Shown in pieces: positions 1-5,140 of a stretch of 5,140 nucleotides of DNA. Source of the DNA: an uncultured Prevotella sp. (GTDB taxonomy: Bacteria; Bacteroidota; Bacteroidia; Bacteroidales; Bacteroidaceae); NCBI GenBank assembly GCA_905372445.1, contig CAJPPF010000158.1:1-5140 (forward strand), given 5' to 3'. The stretch's first letter is position 1. Every line of letters starts with the position of its first letter. The notes beneath the pieces were generated by a model. That model was not told the DNA's origin and did no database searches. It saw only the letters and a list, made by a program, of their open reading frames with translations. Position numbers and translations under genes: made by a program.

Positions 1-1940
1 GTCGTCTTGTCATTCCTATTGCTCCTGGTCATAAGCGGAAGATTCCTGGAATAGTGCACGATGAGAGTGCTACGGGAAAGACTGCCTTCGTAGAACCTAC
101 ACAGGTTGTTGAGGCGAACAATAAAATACGTGAACTGGAGAGCGACGAGCGCAAAGAGATCATACGCATACTTACTGAATTTGCAAAGGTGATTCGCCCT
201 GAAGTCAAGTATATAGTAGCATCATACAAGTTGTTGGCACATATCGATTTCATTCGTGCAAAGATGCTTCTCGCTGAGCGTTTCAAGGCAGTAGAGCCGC
301 AGGTGCAGGATGCGCCGATGATGAATCTGGTCGAAGCACGCCATCCTTTGCTACAGATGTCTTTGGAAAAGCATGGGAAGACCATAGTACCACTTGACAT
401 TAGTTTGAAGGACGACTCACGCATACTGATAATATCCGGTCCTAATGCCGGAGGTAAGTCGGTGTGTCTTAAGACCACAGGTCTGCTTCAATATATGGTA
501 CAATGCGGACTGCCTATCCCTGTGAAGGAAAACTCCACATGCGGTGTTTTCCGCGATGTGATGATTGATATTGGTGATGAGCAGAGTTTGGAAAACGATC
601 TCTCTACATACTCTTCGCACTTACAGAATATGAAACAGATGATGAAGACCGCCTCGCCCGGCACACTGATACTCATCGATGAGTTCGGTACAGGCACGGA
701 GCCACTTATCGGTGGCGCCATAGCTGAATCTGTGCTACGTCAGTTCTGGAAGAAGAAAGCCTTCGTCGTTATTACCACCCACTATCAGAACCTGAAACAT
801 TTTGCCGACGACCATGACTCTGTTGCCAACGGCGCAATGCTCTACGACCGTCATGAGATGCAGGCTCTGTTTCAGCTGCAGATAGGACGTCCCGGCTCGT
901 CGTTTGCTATAGAAATAGCTCGCAAGACAGGACTCCCCGAGGAGGTGATCAATGATGCAACGGAGATTGTTGGTCAGGATTATATACAGTCTGACAAATA
1001 TCTTCAAGACATCGTTCGCGATAAGCGCTACTGGGAGGCGAAACGCCAGACCATACATCAGCGTGAGAAGGATATGCAACGCACCATTGACCGCTATGAG
1101 TCGGACATCACTGATATGGAAAAGGAGCGTAAGGCGATTCTTCGTCGTGCTAAGGAACAGGCAGAGGAACTGTTGCGCGAGAGTAACAAACGAATAGAAA
1201 ATGCTATTCGAGAGATTAAAGAACAGCAGGCGGAAAAGGAGGCTACACGCAGGATTCGCGAAGAACTCGACTCGTTCCGTGCAGAGATAAAAGACATTGA
1301 CACTAAGGCAGAGAATGAGAAGATAGCACGTAAGATAGAGCAGATAAAGGCTCGCAAGGAACGCCACGCAAAGCGTCAGGCTGAGAAGGGAAAGAAGCAG
1401 CAGCTGGTACAGATCACCGATGCTAAGCCTCTCGCCATTGAGGCTGCAAAGGAGGATATGACCGTGGGTATGGAAGTCAGAATAAAAGGTCTGACCACTA
1501 TCGGCAGAATAGAGAATATTGCAGGAAAGATGGCTACAGTGATATTTGGCGATATGCGTACTAAGATGAGGCTGGAGCGTCTGGAGAAAGCACCAGTGCA
1601 AGCACCAAAGCCTTCAGAACCTTCCGAAAAACATCAGGAACTGAATGAAATTCATGTGCCACATTCCACACGTTCAGCCATTGACGACCGCAGAAGTAAT
1701 TTCCGACATGATATTGATGTCCGGGGAATGCGTGGTGATGAGGCACTTAATGCTGTCATGTATTTCATTGATGATGCGATACTCGTCGGGGTGCAGCAGG
1801 TTCGTATTCTTCACGGAAAGGGCAACGGTATCCTGCGACAGTTGATTCGTCAGTATTTGGCAACAGTACCGAATGTCGTGCATTATCGTGATGAACATGT
1901 TCAGTTCGGAGGTGCGGGAATAACTGTCGTTGAATTCTGA
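1..1940 (+). CDS. mutS2: MutS2 family ATPase with C-terminal Smr domain (5' end outside window)
   Basis: The reading frame is open from the left edge (first whole codon at nt 3), so the gene starts upstream. The GTG at 54 is only an internal codon, because the conserved IPIAPGHKRKIPGIVHDESA stretch of the MutS2 core spans it. In order I see the end of the core/lever region, Walker A GPNAGGKS (438-461), the ABC/MutS signature region DIGDEQSLENDLSTYSSHL (567-623), Walker B LILIDE (666-683), the TTH switch histidine (774-782), a long highly charged Lys/Glu/Arg coiled-coil (about 1010-1400), a small beta-rich KOW-like segment (about 1450-1590), and an Smr domain (about 1707-1937) with DVRG and HGKG motifs. 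MutS2 lacks the mismatch-recognition domain of MutS. Family members are known as recombination suppressors with Smr nuclease activity and, in Bacillus, as factors acting on collided ribosomes. About 645 codons are visible; roughly 180-200 residues should be missing from the N-terminus. No frameshift or lost motif is visible. Confidence 0.96.
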   Translation, partial: RLVIPIAPGHKRKIPGIVHDESATGKTAFVEPTQVVEANNKIRELESDERKEIIRILTEFAKVIRPEVKYIVASYKLLAHIDFIRAKMLLAERFKAVEPQVQDAPMMNLVEARHPLLQMSLEKHGKTIVPLDISLKDDSRILIISGPNAGGKSVCLKTTGLLQYMVQCGLPIPVKENSTCGVFRDVMIDIGDEQSLENDLSTYSSHLQNMKQMMKTASPGTLILIDEFGTGTEPLIGGAIAESVLRQFWKKKAFVVITTHYQNLKHFADDHDSVANGAMLYDRHEMQALFQLQIGRPGSSFAIEIARKTGLPEEVINDATEIVGQDYIQSDKYLQDIVRDKRYWEAKRQTIHQREKDMQRTIDRYESDITDMEKERKAILRRAKEQAEELLRESNKRIENAIREIKEQQAEKEATRRIREELDSFRAEIKDIDTKAENEKIARKIEQIKARKERHAKRQAEKGKKQQLVQITDAKPLAIEAAKEDMTVGMEVRIKGLTTIGRIENIAGKMATVIFGDMRTKMRLERLEKAPVQAPKPSEPSEKHQELNEIHVPHSTRSAIDDRRSNFRHDIDVRGMRGDEALNAVMYFIDDAILVGVQQVRILHGKGNGILRQLIRQYLATVPNVVHYRDEHVQFGGAGITVVEF

Positions 1941-2010
1941 TGTAACTGTGTCACAGGTCCTACACAGCATGTAGAACGTGATGCTTGTAGAATGTAAGAA
2001 TTGGAAGTAT
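1941..2010 (+). other. mutS2-trmO intergenic gap with small imperfect hairpin
   Basis: This 70-bp gap contains CTACACAGCAT (1960-1970) facing ATGCTTGTAG (1981-1990). They can form a 10-bp stem with one bulged C and a 10-nt loop. No U tract follows, so it is not a convincing intrinsic terminator. No clear Bacteroidota -7 element (TAnnTTTG) is visible. Read-through from mutS2 into trmO is therefore plausible, though unproven. The arm and loop also form a short direct repeat, TGTAGAACGT (1970-1979) and TGTAGAATGT (1986-1995). Confidence 0.35.
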
Positions 2011-2697
2011 ATGGAGATTAAACCTATAGCAATATTTCATTCTCCCTTCAGTTCTAAGTTTGGAATACCAAAGCAATCAGGGCTGGTTTCGGAACTGAAG
2101 GGCGAGATTGTCTTTGAACCACAATACCGCGACTGTGATTACATACGCGGTATTGATGGTTTTGATTACCTGTGGCTCGTATGGGAGTTTTCCGCTAACA
2201 GCCATAATCCTACATCGCCATTAGTACGTCCACCTTTACTTGGCGGAAATGAAAAGGTCGGAGTCTTTGCAAGCCGGTCTCCATTCCGCCCAAATGCCAT
2301 AGGGTTGTCATCCGTTCGCCTGAATAGTGTGGAGTGGGAGAGTAAGCTTGGTCCGATTCTGCACGTCAGTGGTGCTGATTTAATGAATGGTACTCCAATA
2401 TATGACATTAAGCCGTATGTCGAATATGCCGATGCTCATTTAGGTGTGCGTTCTGGTTTTGTTGACAGAAAGGAGATTAATCGTTTGGAGGTTATTATAC
2501 CTGACGAAATAAAGAAACTCTTCTCTGCTGCCGATGTTACTGTCCTAAAAAAGGTACTTGAGCTTGATCCTCGTCCGCATTATCATGACAATCCCCAACT
2601 GAAATATGGTATGCCATTTGGAGGTCGTGATATTCATTTCACTGTAACAGGGTCTACACTTCTTGTGCTTGACGCTGTGGAAATTCCAGTCCGTTAA
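2011..2697 (+). CDS. trmO: tRNA (N6-threonylcarbamoyladenosine(37)-N6)-methyltransferase TrmO
   Basis: TrmO (formerly TsaA/YaeB) uses S-adenosylmethionine to methylate N6 of t6A at position 37 of certain ANN-decoding tRNAs, tuning decoding in the cytoplasm. From the ATG at 2011 the product is 228 residues, close to the roughly 235 of the E. coli enzyme. Family motifs run the whole length: IPKQSGL (19-25), RPPLLGGN (73-80), the hallmark GVFASRSPFRPNAIGLS (84-100), DLMNGTPIYDIKPY (123-136), and the C-terminal DPRPHYHD (186-193) and YGMPFGGRDIHF (199-210). The frame extends upstream to ATG 1981 and GTG 1978, adding about 11 residues. I chose 2011 because MEIKPIAIFHSPF matches where the family normally begins and the extra residues resemble nothing. 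There is no good Shine-Dalgarno, as is common in Bacteroidota. It lies on the same strand as mutS2, 70 bp downstream, so co-transcription is possible. Confidence 0.95.
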   Translation: MEIKPIAIFHSPFSSKFGIPKQSGLVSELKGEIVFEPQYRDCDYIRGIDGFDYLWLVWEFSANSHNPTSPLVRPPLLGGNEKVGVFASRSPFRPNAIGLSSVRLNSVEWESKLGPILHVSGADLMNGTPIYDIKPYVEYADAHLGVRSGFVDRKEINRLEVIIPDEIKKLFSAADVTVLKKVLELDPRPHYHDNPQLKYGMPFGGRDIHFTVTGSTLLVLDAVEIPVR

Positions 2698-2701
2698 GTT
2701 T

Positions 2702-2872
2702 CTATTTCTCTACAAAGCGGTCAAGACCTATCATATAGTTACGGCGCATCTTCTGATATTTCTTGTTCTCCGGGTTTGTAGGGAGTGTTCATTCGTTCTT
2801 ACACTTGTTGTAGTGTACGAATAATGCCGGTATGTCGATGCCGTACGGGCAAGGCGTACAGTATTTGCAATC
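2702..2872 (-). pseudogene. Remnant: C-terminal Fe-S region of an aldo/keto reductase
   Basis: Reading the minus strand from 2872 gives 55 sense codons interrupted by one in-frame TGA (2791-2789) and ended by TAG (2704-2702). The translation begins DCKYCTPCPYGIDIPALF, continues through HYNKCKNE, the stop, then PENKKYQKMRRNYMIGLDRFVEK. The CxxCxxC pattern followed by PYGIDIP, HYNKC and the KYQKxRR block matches, from memory, the cysteine-rich C-terminal extension of Bacteroidota aldo/keto reductases that carry an Fe-S cluster. The whole barrel domain is missing. A TAA stands directly before the first matching codon, and no start codon or initiation region is present. The last part is also short: intact relatives continue into a further cysteine cluster. 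The fragment is convergent with trmO, with only 4 bp between the two stop codons. I read it as dead sequence, a relic of a gene that ran on the minus strand. Confidence 0.75.
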
Positions 2873-2995
2873 TTAAATGCTTAACTTCAGCAAACGCTAA
2901 ACCAAAACGTGTGTTAAATTCTGAACTTCAGCAAATGCCAAACCAAAAAGTTTCTTAAATGCCCAACATAGGCAAATGCTAATACAAACGACGGC
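2873..2995. repeat. Three tandem 41-bp direct repeats, each with two copies of an 11-bp motif
   Basis: Units lie at 2873-2913, 2914-2954 and 2955-2995. Units 1 and 2 match at 34 of 41 positions. Unit 3 matches unit 1 at about 26 of its first 34 positions and then diverges. Each unit begins TTAAATKC and contains two copies of a motif close to AAAYGCYNAAC, at offsets 3 and 20. The six copies start at 2875, 2892, 2916, 2933, 2957 and 2974, spaced alternately by 17 and 24 bp. The period is not a multiple of three, so this is not coding, and there are no unique spacers, so it is not CRISPR. The first unit abuts the last recognisable base of the aldo/keto reductase remnant. Function is unknown; protein-binding iterons or a family of intergenic repeats are possible. 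Confidence 0.8.
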
Positions 2996-3060
2996 TGCCT
3001 TTCAAGGTGCGTGGAAAACATCAAATGAAACAAGAATAGTTTAGTAATGGTTGCTATTTT
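2996..3060. other. Unassigned intergenic stretch between repeat array and terminator
   Basis: I translated the minus strand of this AT-rich stretch, looking for more of the aldo/keto reductase, and found no recognisable protein. I also see no hairpin and no further copy of the 41-bp unit. It is bounded by the repeat array and by the terminator of the PNGase gene. Confidence 0.4.
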
Positions 3061-3104
3061 GGGTAAAAAATAAGGCACTACTGGCTATGCATGCCTGTAG
3101 TGCC
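3061..3104 (-). terminator. Rho-independent terminator of the PNGase F-family gene
   Basis: On the minus strand, GGCACTAC (3104-3097) pairs perfectly with GTAGTGCC (3081-3074). A mismatch and three further GC pairs extend the stem to a 7-nt loop (3092-3086). The stem is followed at once by TTATTTTTTACCC (3073-3061), a good U tract. The hairpin begins about 40 nt after the stop codon of the gene. There is no U tract on the plus-strand side, so it should act only on minus-strand transcripts. Confidence 0.9.
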
Positions 3105-3145
3105 GAGAAACCTGCGGCGTGAAATACTGCCTTTTCCAATAGTCG

Positions 3146-4861
3146 CTATTCGTTATAGATTATCGTACCTGACAGACACCAATAGCTGTTTGAACCTCCT
3201 TCAGGCGCTCCCTGCGGAATCTCGACAGTTATTGTATGATTACCTGCATCAAGGTTGCCAAGATAAATATATTCCGGGTTTGTCACAGTGCCCGGACACC
3301 AGTTAGAACGACTAAGGTCACTTGAGCTCAGACCGTTCGAGAAGTTACCCGAGCAAGGTGAATTGTTACGGTATGTGGCACAGTCGTCACGCCATGGAAT
3401 GAACGATATCACCTTATGACCGTCGAGCATTATAGTGTTGATTTTTTGGTTAAACTCATCACCTCTTTCCCAACCGCCATGTCCGGAAGTGATATAATAG
3501 AGTTTAGCATTATTCACCGGCTTATCCAAATGGAATGTAGTCTTCAGATTATCGTTAAGCATAAACGTAGGATAAGGTTGCCCGTCTTGCTCAAGGATAT
3601 TCACGGTGTTGAAAAGCGGAAGGGCGCGACGTTTGCTTGCTGTGTCGTTTTCGGTAGGATGATATGTGAGTGTCAGGCTTATCTTATGTCCGTTAGCATC
3701 CCAGTTTCCTATATATGCTCCAATCCAAACCTCGTCTTTTAGATAGTCGACAAGCGGAGATACGTTCATGTCGTAGGTTACGGAATCTGCCCATTCCCGT
3801 CCAGGTTCCTTTATATAATTAAATTTTCTGACACCGAAACCGGTAAAGAATCGCATTAGTTCTACAGGCACAGTGTATTTGTCAGTGCTTATCAGCCCGT
3901 GGTAATCGGTGTCTCCACTGTGAAATGACGGCACGCTGTTAAGTGCATGCATAGCATCAAGGAAGCTCTGCTCTTTGTCTGTTGGTATAACGAAGACAGA
4001 GCCCAGGCGATCATAAGCATCGCCAACGGAGTACTGCGTCAGTCGGGCAAAGACATCATAGTCGTGAGCATTCACGGGGAGCTTCACTTTCTTCAAGATG
4101 ATTGTTCCGCCACCGGCGATATACTGTACTCCTTCCTTAAGAGTGCTTGGCTCTTGCAACTTCTCCTGACTGAAGCGTACTGCCTGCTGGTCGAAGATAT
4201 TGACGTTTATATCGTAGCAGTGATTACACTCGTATGAATATTCGTAAGCCTCCAGATTGTCGCCCCAAGAATCAGGGAACAATGGTCTTGCGTTCTTAAT
4301 AGTGTTGATTGCTATTGCCTCTTGGGTTAAATCTCCGTTCCGTACAATCTTTAGTACGACACCATCAGGTGCATTACCGTTCATTGTCTGAGGCGTACCT
4401 TTATAACCTTCAAGAGCTTCTGTCCACCATACGTCTATTGTATTGCTGTTTACATTATATCTCCAAACGTGACATGGCAACCCCAGTACGGTGTCATCGT
4501 CAAGAATCTTGACGTAGCCTTCACCTGTCTTGAAAGGTGTTGTCGTGTTTATGATACGACCGGACGGAAGTATCGCCATCCGACGGTTGTCTTTTGTTAC
4601 CCAGTCCTGATAGTCTGTAGACGTCAGACTTCCCTTTGCTTCAGGTTCGTCTGTGTGGTTGCGCTTCAGAACGACTTCTGTTCCTACAATTGTCATTGAC
4701 CTTGTCCCTGGTAGAGTGCGCCCCTTATAACTTGACTGGAAAACGACTTCTATACCTGATGCTTTTTTAACTTTCTTAATCAATGTCTTGGCATTGTCGG
4801 AAGCCATGGCTGACAGATTAAGACTGATTGCTGTTACTAATAAAATAAACCTTGTATTCAT
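3146..4861 (-). CDS. Secreted peptide-N-glycosidase F (PNGase F) family protein
   Basis: PNGase F enzymes hydrolyse the bond between Asn and the innermost GlcNAc of N-glycoproteins, releasing the glycan and leaving Asp. This 571-residue product begins with a Sec signal peptide (MNTR, hydrophobic FILLVTAISLNL, likely cleavage after SAMA at 20). There is no lipobox Cys and no type IX C-terminal domain, so a soluble periplasmic or secreted protein is likely. Residues about 21-235 form an extra N-terminal domain absent from classical PNGase F but like that of the longer PNGase F-II type. Residues about 240-400 and 410-571 resemble the N- and C-terminal PNGase F barrels. By hand alignment to the Elizabethkingia enzyme, Asp60 matches D284 (GDAYDR), Glu206 matches E469 (GDEF), Trp120 matches W387, and Arg248 with its following WCPG matches R518 and WCPG 521-524. 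C494-C522 would be the conserved disulphide. Glu118 appears as G385. The ATG at 4861 fits the signal peptide. No PUL partners are visible. Confidence 0.88.
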   Translation of the reverse strand: MNTRFILLVTAISLNLSAMASDNAKTLIKKVKKASGIEVVFQSSYKGRTLPGTRSMTIVGTEVVLKRNHTDEPEAKGSLTSTDYQDWVTKDNRRMAILPSGRIINTTTPFKTGEGYVKILDDDTVLGLPCHVWRYNVNSNTIDVWWTEALEGYKGTPQTMNGNAPDGVVLKIVRNGDLTQEAIAINTIKNARPLFPDSWGDNLEAYEYSYECNHCYDINVNIFDQQAVRFSQEKLQEPSTLKEGVQYIAGGGTIILKKVKLPVNAHDYDVFARLTQYSVGDAYDRLGSVFVIPTDKEQSFLDAMHALNSVPSFHSGDTDYHGLISTDKYTVPVELMRFFTGFGVRKFNYIKEPGREWADSVTYDMNVSPLVDYLKDEVWIGAYIGNWDANGHKISLTLTYHPTENDTASKRRALPLFNTVNILEQDGQPYPTFMLNDNLKTTFHLDKPVNNAKLYYITSGHGGWERGDEFNQKINTIMLDGHKVISFIPWRDDCATYRNNSPCSGNFSNGLSSSDLSRSNWCPGTVTNPEYIYLGNLDAGNHTITVEIPQGAPEGGSNSYWCLSGTIIYNE

Positions 4862-4946
4862 TGTTTAAATCTCTTTATGTATTTCAATACCTTCTATATA
4901 AATCGTAGAGAAAGGACGTGCCGTGCAGAATTGAAGCTTTGCCATC
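4862..4946 (-). promoter_or_regulatory. Immediate 5' leader of the PNGase gene, no clear promoter
   Basis: This AT-rich stretch lies between the end of the recognisable 4Fe-4S remnant and the PNGase start codon. The only purine-rich candidate ribosome site is AAAGAG, about 9 nt before the ATG, and it is weak. I found no good TAnnTTTG element; TACGATTTA (4907-4899) is a poor match. The gene may therefore rely on the promoter-like element further upstream. Confidence 0.35.
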
Positions 4947-5058
4947 CATCCAGGCAAGATACACATGAATTGTTCCCGTGAAGTCGAGAAACATCAGTGT
5001 TATGCCTTCAAAAGAAGATTGTGGCAAGCGAAAGTCTTATTTTACGCACTATATTCAT
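4947..5058 (-). pseudogene. Remnant: N-terminus of a NapH-like membrane 4Fe-4S binding protein, frameshifted
   Basis: From ATG 5058 the minus strand reads MNIVRKIRLSLATIFF and hits TGA at 5010-5008. In the adjacent frame, from 5009, it continues EGITLMFLDFTGTIHVYLAWM. Joined across a one-base excess in the TTTT run (5014-5011), the two pieces make a start very like the first membrane helix of Bacteroidota NapH-like 4Fe-4S binding proteins, which I recall as beginning KLRIILA-FF-GITLLFLDFTGTLH-WLGWM. Likeness stops near WM (about 4947). The second frame then runs on with unrelated residues to TGA at 4886-4884. All cysteine motifs of the family are missing. I read it as the dead 5' end of a redox gene lying just upstream of, and on the same strand as, the PNGase gene. 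The identification is from memory over about 37 residues. Confidence 0.6.
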
Positions 5059-5128
5059 AAACCGTAATTCTATAGTCAAGCTTTTAGTCTTTCATTACTT
5101 ATTTATAGATAGGGAGAACTCTTTTCTG

Positions 5129-5136
5129 CAAATATA
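5129..5136 (-). promoter_or_regulatory. Bacteroidota-type -7 promoter element (TATATTTG)
   Basis: The minus strand reads ACATTATATTTGCAG at the window edge. TATATTTG matches the Bacteroidota -7 consensus TAnnTTTG recognised by the primary sigma factor. The matching -33 element would lie beyond the window, so it cannot be checked. It sits about 70 bp before the start of the 4Fe-4S remnant, the expected distance for that gene's own promoter, and about 270 bp before the PNGase start. Confidence 0.6.
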
Positions 5137-5140
5137 ATGT

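Noticed and set aside
54..56. GTG as the start of the mutS2 product
   Set aside because: Conserved MutS2 sequence continues upstream in frame to the window edge, so the gene is cut by the window and not short.
735..1601. 288-codon open frame on the minus strand
   Set aside because: It lies wholly inside mutS2, antisense to intact coiled-coil and ATPase coding sequence, and its Leu/Cys-rich translation matches no family. It is a shadow frame.
1978..1983. GTG or ATG as the trmO start
   Set aside because: The extra residues do not resemble the family; ATG 2011 gives the usual TrmO N-terminus.
2698..2760. Terminator directly after trmO
   Set aside because: No stem-loop with a U tract is visible on the plus strand here; this stretch is the end of the minus-strand relic.
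2789..2791. TGA in the aldo/keto reductase relic as a selenocysteine codon
   Set aside because: The gene lacks its main domain and start, the expected residue is not Cys, and there is no reason to expect selenocysteine here.
2873..2995. CRISPR array
   Set aside because: Units are contiguous and degenerate, without unique spacers, and no cas gene is present.
3146..3400. Type IX secretion C-terminal domain on the PNGase
   Set aside because: The protein ends with the PNGase F C-terminal barrel (WCLSGTIIYNE); no separate sorting domain follows.
3947..4237. Plus-strand open frames of 60-110 codons across the PNGase gene
   Set aside because: They are antisense to a well-supported coding sequence and have no recognisable motifs.

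Overview
The window looks like a chromosomal segment from a member of the Bacteroidota, most likely Prevotella or a close Bacteroidales relative. This rests on protein similarity recalled from memory, moderate G+C, the lack of clear Shine-Dalgarno sites, and a TATATTTG element of the Bacteroidota promoter type near the right edge. No database search was possible.

Layout. Positions 1-1940 (+) hold the 3' three quarters of mutS2 (MutS-like ATPase plus C-terminal Smr domain); its start lies outside the window. About 70 bp downstream on the same strand is a complete trmO (tRNA t6A37 N6-methyltransferase, 2011-2697). The right half is on the other strand. A secreted peptide-N-glycosidase F (PNGase F) family protein occupies 4861-3146 (-) and ends in a strong intrinsic terminator (3104-3061). 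The roughly 450 bp between trmO and the PNGase gene contain a broken aldo/keto reductase 3' end (2872-2702, -), an array of three 41-bp direct repeats (2873-2995), an unassigned stretch (2996-3060) and the terminator. Upstream of the PNGase gene, 4862-5140 carries the decayed, frameshifted start of a NapH-like membrane 4Fe-4S protein (5058-4947, -), with a promoter-like element in front of it.

How it fits together. mutS2 and trmO are housekeeping genes for translation quality or genome maintenance and may be co-transcribed. The PNGase gene sits alone, with no visible SusC/SusD or glycoside hydrolase partner. It is flanked upstream by the 5' end of one iron-sulphur redox gene and downstream by the 3' end of another, all on the same strand. 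The simplest reading is that an ancestral two-gene redox unit (4Fe-4S membrane protein followed by an Fe-S aldo/keto reductase) lost its interior, and the PNGase gene now occupies that place, possibly using the old promoter. This replacement scar and the 41-bp repeat array are the most unusual things here. I see no evidence of a wholly new multi-gene system.
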